In this document: in pieces, positions 18,567-26,939 of the stretch
Layout of the letters: each line of letters starts with the position of its first letter
How positions within the stretch are numbered: position 1 is the first letter of the stretch
Source of the DNA: Rickettsiales bacterium
GTDB taxonomy: Bacteria; Pseudomonadota; Alphaproteobacteria; Rickettsiales; CANDYO01
Reading direction: 5' to 3'
Assembly (NCBI GenBank): GCA_025210695.1
Contig: JAOARE010000008.1
Coordinates: 1 to 64,000 of the forward strand
DNA length: 64,000 bases
The notes under the pieces: model-generated
What the model saw: the letters and a program-made list of their open reading frames with translations, nothing else
The model's database searches: none
What the model was told of the DNA's origin: nothing
Position numbers and translations under genes: made by a program

Positions 18567-19850
18567 ATGAAAAAAATTCTGACACTATTGTTGGTTATAT
18601 TATCGTTTAGCAATTTAACATTTGCAACAGAACTAGAAACTATCAGCCCTAAAAGTTTTCTGGATAAAAACCCATCTTCCGAACGCAAAGCAATTGTAGA
18701 CTTTATTGTAAATCAATTCTCACACAAATATGCATCTGGGATCTCTCCATTAGAAATAGAAAACCTTTGGACTGATATAATGAAGGAAAATATGCTTCTT
18801 ATCGCCAGATTCCAGATTGTAAATCAGAAACTTTATGCCTCATCTACTGATCTAAATAATGACCGCTTTAAAGAATTAATATATTATTTTAATAAAATTA
18901 TAAAGGATTATAAAATAGCAGATGTCGACTTTATCTTTTACTTAGGAGACAGCGCTTTATTTAAAGAAAACTTAAAAGAAAATTTATTGAGCATTCCTGG
19001 GTTTCTTTTTTCAAAAAATGTAACCTCTGACACTGAAAGAAATATGTTTTTATTTCCTGACTTATATATGATTGAAGATCAGTGGCAAAATATTATCTTT
19101 GAAATAGAAAAAGCAAATAATATATATCCTTGGAACAAGAAAGTTAGCAAGCTCTTCTGGAGAGGGGGAAGCACAGGAAACGAAGGGATTAGATATAATA
19201 CAAATAATATTGATAAATTACCGCGCTTAAATTTGGTTATTTTATCAAAACTCTATCCAAACCTAATAAACGCTAAATTTAGTAATTATGCTCAATTTTC
19301 TAATGATCAATCAGGTGAAGATCTAAAAGATATATTAGAGATATTATTCAAGGAAGGTCCTGAGAGTGTCCCAGAGGAAGAACATTTAAAGTATAAATAT
19401 CTTATCTCCATTGATGGTAATACTTGCGCTTGGAGGCGAGTGCCATGGATCATGCTTTCTAATTCTGTGTTGGTAAAGCAAGAAACCTCTAAAATTGAGT
19501 GGTTTTACTCAGCTATGAAACCCTATGTTCACTATATTCCTATCAATAAAAATTTAACTAATATATTCCCACAGCTTGAGTGGATGAAAAATAATGATAC
19601 GGAATTAGTGAAAATTTCACAAAATGCAACTAACTTCGTGAAAAACAATCTAATGCCTGAACATATAGACAGTCATGCTGTATTGATATTAAATGAATAT
19701 TCTAAACTACATAAAGGAGCAAAAATAATTGCAACGTTACCTTCTTCAGAAACAATCCTAGAAGAATTAAAAATTACAAAGAAAGAAGCTAAGAAGTCAA
19801 AAGGTTACTTTAAAGCTTGGAAAGACAAACTGAAAAAAATATGGCAATGA
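18567..19850 (+). CDS. Exported GT90-like glycosyltransferase, copy 4
   Basis: Fourth GT90 paralogue, 427 residues, unlinked from the tandem trio at 3226-7224. The signal peptide is strong (MKKILTLLLVILSFSNLTFA, then TE). GT90 blocks are kept: LFWRGGSTGNEG, NAKFSNY, YLISIDGNTCAWRRVPW, SNSVLVKQETS, WFYSAMKPYVHYIPI and NATNFVKNNLMPEH. The C terminus is lysine-rich (about the last 30 residues), unlike the other copies. DAKF is changed to NAKF. The GT4-type gene starts 4 bp after its stop, so the two are probably cotranscribed. Known GT90 enzymes use UDP-sugars; where an exported one would obtain its donor is an open question. Confidence 0.8.
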   Translation: MKKILTLLLVILSFSNLTFATELETISPKSFLDKNPSSERKAIVDFIVNQFSHKYASGISPLEIENLWTDIMKENMLLIARFQIVNQKLYASSTDLNNDRFKELIYYFNKIIKDYKIADVDFIFYLGDSALFKENLKENLLSIPGFLFSKNVTSDTERNMFLFPDLYMIEDQWQNIIFEIEKANNIYPWNKKVSKLFWRGGSTGNEGIRYNTNNIDKLPRLNLVILSKLYPNLINAKFSNYAQFSNDQSGEDLKDILEILFKEGPESVPEEEHLKYKYLISIDGNTCAWRRVPWIMLSNSVLVKQETSKIEWFYSAMKPYVHYIPINKNLTNIFPQLEWMKNNDTELVKISQNATNFVKNNLMPEHIDSHAVLILNEYSKLHKGAKIIATLPSSETILEELKITKKEAKKSKGYFKAWKDKLKKIWQ

Positions 19851-19854
19851 TTTT

Positions 19855-21135
19855 ATGTTAAGGAAATTACTATTCACAATATGCATTATTTTTCTTCTCT
19901 TCATAGGATATAGAACTTTCATAAAAAACAATGATGTAACAATTTATGGAGTTATCAATCAAGCGGATAGTATAGGCCGTCAGCCCCTAGACCTTATCAA
20001 CATGCTTAGTGGTGAAGTTGATATGAACTTCATTGGTAAAATAATATCCACCCGTGACTTAAATGCCAATGCCAAATCTGTATTACGCAATTTTAATTTT
20101 AAAATTGGCCATATATTCTTCTATGAATATGTATTTAATGTCTGGGGAGAGGAAGACTATAAGTTTAATAGAACAAAATATAAATTATTATCTAAAATCA
20201 ATGGACTTGATAAATCTGAGCAGATCTGGATTGCTTACTCTATGTTTGAGTCAGATAAGATTAGTTCCTTCTGGGTGGAAGAATTAAATAAAAACTATGA
20301 TCTAGTAGTATTGCCGGATTCAAATTTAGTACCAATATATGAAAAGTCAGGTGTTAAAATTCCAATCTTTGTTGCCCCTCTTGCAGTAAACTATGGTGAT
20401 GCTATAACCCAACCTTTAAAAAGCGAAGCACATCCTATTTTCACCTTTGCAGATTTCTCAGCAATGATAGACCGTAAAAACACGGTAAAATTACTCCAAG
20501 CCTTTAAACAAGCTTTCGGTAATAGAAAAGATGTGCGCCTGCTTCTAAGTTCACGCATGAGTGAAGACCTGCACCGCCAAAAAATTATTGATTATATAGT
20601 TAATAACCAAATGAATAATGTAGATTATGATATATCTATAAAAAATACAGATACTTATAATAAACTTTTTGATCAAGTGGATTGCTATATCTCTTTATCT
20701 AAAGGAGAAGGTTTTTCTGTTCAACCACGTGAAGCTATGGCTAGAGGAATTCCTGTTATTGTAAGTACTGCATTAGCTCAAAAAACAATAGCCGATTCAG
20801 GTTTTACAAAAGCAGTAAATGCCAATATAGAAAAACCTGCTTTTTATTATGATGGCCAAGCAATGATAGGACAGAATTTTGATGTGGACGTTAATGAAGC
20901 AGCAAATGCAATGTTGGATGTTTACAACAACTATCAAGAATATTTAAAATATTCAGCAGAAGCTAGGAAATGGGCTGAACAATATACTTATGATAATATA
21001 AGGGCATTATATTTAAATTTAGTTAAGCCTAAAAAGATATTCCTGGGCAAAGAAAACAAGGTAACCAAAGATTACTTGGAAACCAATTCTAAAGAGTTAT
21101 ATCATAAATATAACAACATGTTCTTAAAAAAATAG
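19855..21135 (+). CDS. Membrane-anchored GT4-type glycosyltransferase, copy 2
   Basis: The 426-residue paralogue of the protein at 16378 shares the N-terminal hydrophobic anchor (LLFTICIIFLLFIGYRTFIK), the SKGEGFSVQPREAMARGIPV E-x7-E region and the tail VTKDYLETNSKELYHKY. The two aligned copies differ throughout, so duplication is old compared with the GT90 tandem copies. It lies 4 bp after GT90 copy 4. A GT90 gene next to a GT4-type gene hints at consecutive sugar transfers to one acceptor. That is inference from position only. Confidence 0.8.
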   Translation: MLRKLLFTICIIFLLFIGYRTFIKNNDVTIYGVINQADSIGRQPLDLINMLSGEVDMNFIGKIISTRDLNANAKSVLRNFNFKIGHIFFYEYVFNVWGEEDYKFNRTKYKLLSKINGLDKSEQIWIAYSMFESDKISSFWVEELNKNYDLVVLPDSNLVPIYEKSGVKIPIFVAPLAVNYGDAITQPLKSEAHPIFTFADFSAMIDRKNTVKLLQAFKQAFGNRKDVRLLLSSRMSEDLHRQKIIDYIVNNQMNNVDYDISIKNTDTYNKLFDQVDCYISLSKGEGFSVQPREAMARGIPVIVSTALAQKTIADSGFTKAVNANIEKPAFYYDGQAMIGQNFDVDVNEAANAMLDVYNNYQEYLKYSAEARKWAEQYTYDNIRALYLNLVKPKKIFLGKENKVTKDYLETNSKELYHKYNNMFLKK

Positions 21136-21169
21136 TTGTATTATAGGTCACAAGCTGCAATTATTTTAA

Positions 21170-21197
21170 TTGTATATCTATATAGCTAATATATAAT
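21170..21197 (+). promoter_or_regulatory. Predicted sigma-70-type promoter of pal
   Basis: TTGTAT (21170-21175) and TATAAT (21192-21197) are separated by 16 bp, about 90 bp upstream of the pal start. The -10 matches consensus exactly. A TTGGAG ribosome binding site follows near 21270-21275. Confidence 0.5.
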
Positions 21198-21286
21198 GAA
21201 TTTATCAGAATATTATCTTCATAAAATGAAGTGTAATTTACTGGGGATTTAAAACTAATTACTAAAAAATTTGGAGTTAATATATT

Positions 21287-21739
21287 ATGAAAAAACTACT
21301 TGCGATTATGTGCACCTTATTATTCCTTTCTGCCTGCCAAAGTTCAATGGATGATTCTGCTGGAGGAAGCTGGTTAGACGGAGATAGATCTTCTACCGTG
21401 GGTGACCAAACTGACTCAGTTAATGTTGTGTATTTTATGTTTGATAGTTCAGCACTAAGTGATGGAGCTAAGGCAAAATTAAGGGAACAAGCTGAAGAGT
21501 GGAAATCTTGTACTAATCAACCTGTTTTAGTTGTTGAAGGACATTGCGATAAAGTAGGTGACAGTGACTACAACTTAGCATTAGGTGAAAGAAGAGCTTA
21601 TGCTGCTAAAAGAGAATTAGAAAAGAACGGCATTCCTTCTAACATGATTGAAACTATTTCTTATGGTAAAGAAAGACCAGCAGTTATGGATGACGATGCA
21701 TTAAACCGTAGATCAGTTACCATTGCTATTAAAAACTAA
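21287..21739 (+). CDS. pal: Peptidoglycan-associated lipoprotein Pal
   Basis: Pal anchors the outer membrane to peptidoglycan as part of the Tol-Pal system. The 150-residue product has a lipoprotein signal peptide with lipobox LSAC (cysteine about residue 17). An OmpA-type peptidoglycan-binding domain follows (FDSSALSDGAKAKL, VVEGHCDKVGDSDYNLALGE with RRAYAAKRELEKNGI, and NRRSVTIAI). The usual GHTD is GHCD here. It has its own promoter-like boxes upstream and an intrinsic terminator downstream, so it appears to be a single-gene unit. Confidence 0.93.
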   Translation: MKKLLAIMCTLLFLSACQSSMDDSAGGSWLDGDRSSTVGDQTDSVNVVYFMFDSSALSDGAKAKLREQAEEWKSCTNQPVLVVEGHCDKVGDSDYNLALGERRAYAAKRELEKNGIPSNMIETISYGKERPAVMDDDALNRRSVTIAIKN

Positions 21740-21754
21740 TAATTATATAACTTA

Positions 21755-21782
21755 AAAAACCCTGGTGCATCCAGGGTTTTTA
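21755..21782 (+). terminator. Intrinsic terminator after pal
   Basis: An inverted repeat with stem AAAACCCTGG / CCAGGGTTTT and loop TGCAT is followed by a T-rich tail. It begins 16 bp after the pal stop. Confidence 0.85.
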
Positions 21783-21801
21783 TTATCGATTAAATAAACT
21801 C

Positions 21802-22281
21802 ATGCAAGAAACAAAGATTACACTTCCAGAAATAAAGCTAGTTGGCATCAAAAAAATTAGAACGATCAATGAAGCTGAATTTGATCCTAAAACAGCACAA
21901 ATTCTTCCTACAATCCAAAAATATTTTCAAGAGAATTATCCAAACAAAATAAAACATCGTAAAAACCCTGGACGAACATTTGCTATTTATTTTGAATATG
22001 AGAATGATTATAAAGGAAAATATAGTTATTTTATTGGGGAAGAAGTGACTGAATTTACCGATAACAATAATTTAGAACAATATACGATCCCTGACCAAAC
22101 CTATAATAGATTCACTACTGAATCTGGAGAAATGGCAAATGTAATTGTTAAAGCGTGGCAAGAAATTTGGCAAATGGATGACTCTAATAGAAACTATATA
22201 GCAGATTTTGAAATTTACGATCAAAGAGCGCAAGATCCTAAAAATGCAATTGTAGATATATACATTGGTGTAAAAAACTAA
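21802..22281 (+). CDS. GyrI-like / effector-binding domain protein
   Basis: The 159-residue protein resembles the stand-alone GyrI-like small-molecule-binding domain related to AraC and BmrR effector domains: it starts with LPEIKLVGIKKIRT, has a central GRTFAIYFEYENDYKGKYSYFIGEEV and ends FEIYDQRAQDPKNAIVDIYIGV. No DNA-binding domain is present. Such proteins bind or hydrolyse small hydrophobic compounds in some bacteria. The ligand is unknown. The gene lies 20 bp beyond the pal terminator with no obvious own promoter. The assignment rests on overall pattern and is moderate. Confidence 0.65.
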   Translation: MQETKITLPEIKLVGIKKIRTINEAEFDPKTAQILPTIQKYFQENYPNKIKHRKNPGRTFAIYFEYENDYKGKYSYFIGEEVTEFTDNNNLEQYTIPDQTYNRFTTESGEMANVIVKAWQEIWQMDDSNRNYIADFEIYDQRAQDPKNAIVDIYIGVKN

Positions 22282-22327
22282 CCCTATAATTTTTCTCTAT
22301 AAAATCTATAGCATTACCGCTATTTTC

Positions 22328-22355
22328 TTGAAAAAAATATAATTTATATTATAAA
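22328..22355 (+). promoter_or_regulatory. Predicted promoter of alaS
   Basis: TTGAAA (22328-22333) and TATAAA (22350-22355) are spaced by 16 bp, 29 bp before the alaS ATG. A GAGGG ribosome binding site lies at about 22373-22377. Confidence 0.45.
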
Positions 22356-22383
22356 TGATGATAGATATATCAGAGGGAAATTT

Positions 22384-24969
22384 ATGTTCAGCGTTAATCA
22401 AATTCGTAGTGTTTTCTTAGACTATTTTAGCAGAAATGGCCATAGCATTGTACCATCATCATCATTAGTTCCACATAATGACCCTACCCTGATGTTTACC
22501 AATTCTGGGATGGTTCCATTCAAAAATGTTTTTACTGGAGAAGAAAAACGTCCATATACTCGTGCAACAACATCCCAAAAATCAGTGCGTGCTGGTGGAA
22601 AACACAATGATTTAGATAATGTAGGATTCACCGCAAGGCATCATACTTTCTTTGAAATGCTAGGTAATTTTTCCTTTGGAGACTATTTTAAAGAAGAAGC
22701 TATCTATTTTGCTTGGCAATGCTTAACTAAGGAGTTTTTACTACCTAAAGATAAATTATATGTCACTGTGTATTATACAGATGAAGAGGCAACAAAATTA
22801 TGGAAAAAAATCTCTGGCCTAAGTGATGATAGAATTATTAAAATCAGCACCAGTGATAATTTCTGGTCAATGGGCGACACTGGCCCTTGCGGTCCTTGTT
22901 CTGAAATTTTCTTTGACCATGGAGATAAAGTTCCAGGTGGATTGCCAGGAACACCTGAAGAAGATGGCGATAGATACATTGAAATTTGGAACATGGTGTT
23001 CATGCAATATGAGCAATTAGCAAATGGCACTAGAAAAAATTTACCTCAGCAAAGTATTGATACGGGCATGGGCTTAGAGAGAATTGCCGCAGTGATGCAA
23101 AATCTTCATAACAATTATGAAATTGATTTATTTGTTAGTTTAATTAATGCTACTTGCGATATTGTTAAAGTGAAACCTGAAGGAAAAAATCTTATTTCTT
23201 ACAGGGTGATAGCTGATCATCTTCGTTCTTCTGCATTTTTACTTGCTGATGGAGTGATGCCTTCTAATGAAGGAAGGGGATATGTATTGCGTAGAATTAT
23301 GCGCAGAGCAATGCGTCATATTCATCAATTAGGATATAAAGAACCATTAATGCATCAATTACTTCCATCTCTTATCATTGAAATGGGACAAGCTTATCCA
23401 GAATTAGTTCGTGCACAGAGCTTAATTCAAGACGTATTACTTCAAGAAGAAATTAGGTTCAAACAAACTTTAGATAAAGGATTGAAGCTTCTTGATGAAG
23501 AACTAATCCATTTATCAAAAAATCAGAATCTAAAAGGAGATGTGGCTTTTAAGCTTTATGATACTTATGGATTCCCTCTTGATTTAACTCAAGATATTTT
23601 AAAATCTAAAGAAATTAAAGTTGATGTAGATGGATTTAATAGCTGCATGCAAGAACAAAAGACAAGAGCAAGAGCAGCATGGGCAGGATCTGGTGAACAA
23701 GCAACTTCTGAAATTTGGTTTGATCTGCAGCAAAAACATGGAGCAACCGAATTCTTAGGTTATGAGGCTGTTCAAGCAGAAGCTATAGTGCTGGCAGTAA
23801 TGGAAGATAAAAATGGCCAACAACTTGTTATCACCAATCAAACTCCATTTTATGGAGAGTCAGGTGGTCAAATGGGAGATAGAGGCGTTATCGTCAACTC
23901 TAAAAATGAAGAATTTAAAGTTACGGACACTAAAAAATTCTTAGGAAAAATTCATGCTCACTCTATTGAAAAAGGCACCTTCAAAGAAGGTGATAAAGTG
24001 ACCTTAAAAATTGATACAGAATACCGCAACAATTTACGTAAACACCACTCTGCAACCCATTTACTTCATCTAGCCTTGCGCCAAGTTCTTGGTGACCATC
24101 TAACCCAGAAAGGATCCTTAGTTGCCTTTGATAGATTACGCTTTGACTTTAGTCATAACAAGGCAATGTCCTTAGATGAAATATCTCAAGTGGAATCCAT
24201 TGTTAATAAAATGATTAGAGATAATAGTGAAGCTAATACTCAATTAATGTCTACTGAAGAGGCAATTAATTCTGGAGCTATGGCTTTATTTGGTGAGAAA
24301 TATGACGACGAAGTGAGAGTGGTGTCTATGGGACCATCAATAGAACTATGTGGTGGAACTCACGTTAAGCGTACTGGTGACATTGGTCTTCTTAAAATAA
24401 TTTCCGAAGGAGCTATTGCTGCAGGAATTCGTAGGGTGGAAGCAGTTTGTGGAGAATTTGCTTTAAATTATATGAACTCCCAAGAGCAAAAACTAAATGC
24501 ATTATCAGGAATCTTAAAAACTCCAAAAGCTGAAATACCTGAAAAAGTGACTGCCTTACTTAAAGATAAAAAATCACTGGAAGATGAGTTAACCCAAGCA
24601 AAAAAGAAGTTATTACTGCTGGATCCTAATATGAAAACCAGCAAATTTGGAGCAATCACTTTAATTGAAAAATTCACTAATGGAGTGGATGCTAAAGATT
24701 TACGTAATTTTGTTGAACATATGACTCAAGAAAATGCTAATTCTATAATAGCAGCGGGTTCTCAATTAAATGGCAAAACTTCTCTAATAATTGGAGTCCA
24801 TAAGGATTTAACTTCAAAATTTGATGCAGCTGAATTAACTCGCACAGTAAATGAGTTGGCAGGAGGAAAAGGTGGTGGGGGCAGGAAGGAACTTGCCCAA
24901 GCTGGAGGATTTGACTTTAATAAAGTTGAAGAGATTAGTAGATATATAAAAGAAGTTTTGAGCAAATAA
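22384..24969 (+). CDS. alaS: Alanyl-tRNA synthetase
   Basis: AlaS charges tRNA-Ala in the cytoplasm. The 861-residue product has all family parts in order. The class II catalytic domain has TSQKSVRAGGKHNDLDNVG and HHTFFEMLGNFSFGDYFK. The editing domain has zinc ligands HHSATH (about 554) and CGGTH (about 656). The C-terminal C-Ala domain has the glycine-rich GGKGGGGRKELAQAGG near the end. Length matches the family, and the GAGGG-preceded ATG is well supported. A promoter-like pair lies just upstream. Confidence 0.97.
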   Translation: MFSVNQIRSVFLDYFSRNGHSIVPSSSLVPHNDPTLMFTNSGMVPFKNVFTGEEKRPYTRATTSQKSVRAGGKHNDLDNVGFTARHHTFFEMLGNFSFGDYFKEEAIYFAWQCLTKEFLLPKDKLYVTVYYTDEEATKLWKKISGLSDDRIIKISTSDNFWSMGDTGPCGPCSEIFFDHGDKVPGGLPGTPEEDGDRYIEIWNMVFMQYEQLANGTRKNLPQQSIDTGMGLERIAAVMQNLHNNYEIDLFVSLINATCDIVKVKPEGKNLISYRVIADHLRSSAFLLADGVMPSNEGRGYVLRRIMRRAMRHIHQLGYKEPLMHQLLPSLIIEMGQAYPELVRAQSLIQDVLLQEEIRFKQTLDKGLKLLDEELIHLSKNQNLKGDVAFKLYDTYGFPLDLTQDILKSKEIKVDVDGFNSCMQEQKTRARAAWAGSGEQATSEIWFDLQQKHGATEFLGYEAVQAEAIVLAVMEDKNGQQLVITNQTPFYGESGGQMGDRGVIVNSKNEEFKVTDTKKFLGKIHAHSIEKGTFKEGDKVTLKIDTEYRNNLRKHHSATHLLHLALRQVLGDHLTQKGSLVAFDRLRFDFSHNKAMSLDEISQVESIVNKMIRDNSEANTQLMSTEEAINSGAMALFGEKYDDEVRVVSMGPSIELCGGTHVKRTGDIGLLKIISEGAIAAGIRRVEAVCGEFALNYMNSQEQKLNALSGILKTPKAEIPEKVTALLKDKKSLEDELTQAKKKLLLLDPNMKTSKFGAITLIEKFTNGVDAKDLRNFVEHMTQENANSIIAAGSQLNGKTSLIIGVHKDLTSKFDAAELTRTVNELAGGKGGGGRKELAQAGGFDFNKVEEISRYIKEVLSK

Positions 24970-25014
24970 TTGTCTCTTTATAAAAAGAACCCATCCAGAT
25001 ATGCGATCTCTCCA

Positions 25015-25058
25015 TTGACATTTACTTAGAAATATGTTAATAATTATTAATATATAAT
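25015..25058 (+). promoter_or_regulatory. Promoter-like repeat upstream of the first cassette protein
   Basis: TTGACATTTACT at 25015-25026 is a perfect -35 box plus flanking bases, with AT-rich -10 candidates about 17 bp on. The same TTGACATTTACT followed by a TTAA.AATTATTA segment recurs at 26884-26917 before the related gene, so the promoter was duplicated with the gene. Confidence 0.45.
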
Positions 25059-25074
25059 CTTATGAGTATAAAAA

Positions 25075-25640
25075 ATGTTAGAGTCAGTATATTACATTCC
25101 AATAGATAATATATACAAAGGAGAAAAATCTCATGTATATAGAAATGTTGACCGTAAATGTCTGGACCAAAAGTTAAAGTCTTTTGATATTGATAGTGAA
25201 CCTACCTACAAAAGATCAGAAACAGTTGTTGCATTTAATATTTATGATAAACTTGTTTACAAAACCAACACTATCGAAGCTCATCAAATATCAAGACTAG
25301 ACATAAATGCGCCTACAGAAACGCTTATATATTACGAAGCATCTGAAGAAGCTTTAGAATCCTGTCAAACCCTGAAGAATCTTTAGACCATGCTCAGATA
25401 TCTATCACTCTTACAGCTCTAATAGGAACTTTATTAGGAGTTATGGTATATTATAGACATATGCCTGCTACTGATAATAACAATGGGATTCTCTTAGAAC
25501 CACCTGCTGCTAGTAATAACATTCTTCCCGATAATAACTATGAGACTCTCTTAGAACAAGATGATCTTAATATTGTTTTAACAGGGGTAGTAAGCCTTGT
25601 CCCCTCAGAGAATCATTTATACGGAGCAGCAGCAGCATAG
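25075..25640 (+). pseudogene. Frameshifted unknown protein, relative of the gene at 26940
   Basis: The first 103 codons (25075-25386) match the N terminus of the protein at 26940: YY.PIDNIYKGEKSHVYRNV against CYVAIDDVFKKGEKSHVYKN, then YDKLVYK and YYEASEEALESC against YYETSEEILKSC. Reading stops at 25384-25386. One base later a second frame continues NPEESLDHAQ, a membrane segment (ITLTALIGTLLGVMVYY) and a tail to 25640 ending YGAAAA, similar to the LAPAA end of the relative. A single missing A in the AAA run at about 25367-25369 would explain it. It could be a pseudogene, a slippage-controlled gene or a sequence error. Function is unknown. Confidence 0.65.
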
Positions 25641-25851
25641 ATTAAAAACTTTCAAATAATTACTCTACTGACAGATTTATATGGTGCTTTGGATATTTAA
25701 TTTTAGTAATATTAAATATATCAAATAAGCTTTGTACTTATTATTTTATATTAGATATAGATCTAAAAAGTCTTCTAGAACCTAATAATTACTATCCAGA
25801 CTACAGTTTTCAGGTTACACTGCAATATTCGGAAACTTTTAAAGAGTTTAT
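25641..25851. other. Intergenic stretch inside the Nudix cassette, no gene seen
   Basis: A 211-bp AT-rich stretch with no plausible frame. A segment near 25830-25850 (GGAAACTTTTAAAGAGTTTA) resembles one at 26820-26838, after the second Nudix gene, and may be a decayed duplicate. Confidence 0.4.
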
Positions 25852-26307
25852 ATGAGCGATCAAAATAACATCCATGTTGTAAGTAGAGCTATTATTCTTG
25901 ACCAAGAACATATCTTATTATGCAAAACCATTAACCGCCCTAATAATTTTTACTTTCTTCCAGGTGGTCATATTGAACATGGTGAATCGGCTAAAGAAGC
26001 ACTTCTTAGAGAATTGCTTGAAGAAACTGGAGATATCTTTAAGGTGGAAAATTTCTTAGGATGTTTTGAGCATATTTCCAACCCTGAAAATAAAGGTATT
26101 CATGATCACGAATATAATTTTATATTCAAAGCAGAATCTGATCATTTTCAATTTGGTAAATTTATAACCCAACTTGAAGAAAATATAGAATTACTATGGA
26201 TACCACTAAATAAAATAAATGAAACAGACTTTCGACCTGAAACTTTGAAGAAAAATATTTTAAAGTTGATAGTCAAAAATGATACTATTAATACAAATAT
26301 TCTATAA
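25852..26307 (+). CDS. Nudix hydrolase, copy 1
   Basis: Encodes a 151-residue stand-alone Nudix domain. The Nudix box is complete: GGHIEHGESAKEALLREL followed by LEETG (about residues 43-65), matching Gx5Ex7REUxEExGU, so the Mg-binding glutamates are present. Nudix enzymes cleave nucleoside diphosphates linked to another moiety; the substrate here is unknown. A second copy begins 24 bp downstream. The pair sits between two members of an unknown protein family, which looks like an accessory insertion between alaS and the PBP1a gene. Confidence 0.88.
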   Translation: MSDQNNIHVVSRAIILDQEHILLCKTINRPNNFYFLPGGHIEHGESAKEALLRELLEETGDIFKVENFLGCFEHISNPENKGIHDHEYNFIFKAESDHFQFGKFITQLEENIELLWIPLNKINETDFRPETLKKNILKLIVKNDTINTNIL

Positions 26308-26331
26308 CATCTATAAAAATAAAAAATTGAT

Positions 26332-26793
26332 ATGAACAATCAAAATAATATCCATGTGTTAAGTAGAGCAGTTATCATCGACCAAAATCATATTCTGCTT
26401 TGTAAAACCACTAACCTTTCTAAAAACTTCTATTTTCTTCCAGGAGGACATATTGAGCATGGAGAATCTGCCAAGGAAGCACTTCTTAGAGAATTACTTG
26501 AAGAAACTGGAGCTGAATGTGATATAAACAGATTCTTGGGATGCCTAGAATATAGCTTTGAACCTGGTCATAGTAGCATATGCCATAACCATGAATATAA
26601 CTTAGTTTTTGAAGTTACATCAAATTATTTAAAAAGAAACATCAACATCCCTAAACTTGAGAATCACATAGAATTATTATGGATACCACTAAATAAAATA
26701 AATAAAATAGATTTTAGAGCTGAGCCTTTAAAAGAATTAATTCCCAGATGGCTTTCTGAAAAAAACAATGTTTTTGAAAGTGTTATGATTTAA
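26332..26793 (+). CDS. Nudix hydrolase, copy 2
   Basis: The 153-residue tandem paralogue of the preceding gene has the same start (NNIHVLSRAVIIDQNHILLC) and an intact Nudix box (GGHIEHGESAKEALLREL, then LEETG). The two copies share the ELLWIPLNKIN motif near the end. They differ mainly between the box and the C terminus (extra cysteines and histidines, CHNHEYN), so substrate preference may differ. No promoter is evident in the 24-bp gap, so both are probably read from one transcript. Confidence 0.88.
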   Translation: MNNQNNIHVLSRAVIIDQNHILLCKTTNLSKNFYFLPGGHIEHGESAKEALLRELLEETGAECDINRFLGCLEYSFEPGHSSICHNHEYNLVFEVTSNYLKRNINIPKLENHIELLWIPLNKINKIDFRAEPLKELIPRWLSEKNNVFESVMI

Positions 26794-26883
26794 AAAATCA
26801 GCAATAATAGTTAAATCCAGAAACTTTTAAGCAAATAGTTACCTGTTCTCCAAGATTCATACATTAGGCATAATATTTTTCTC

Positions 26884-26917
26884 TTGACATTTACTCGTAA
26901 AATTATTAACAATTATT
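26884..26917 (+). promoter_or_regulatory. Promoter-like repeat upstream of the second cassette protein
   Basis: TTGACATTTACT (26884-26895) followed by AATTATTAACAATTATTAG, 23-50 bp before the ATG at 26940. It matches the corresponding region before the gene at 25075. A TATGGAG ribosome binding site lies at about 26926-26932. Confidence 0.45.
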
Positions 26918-26939
26918 AGTATTATTATGGAGTTGCTAA

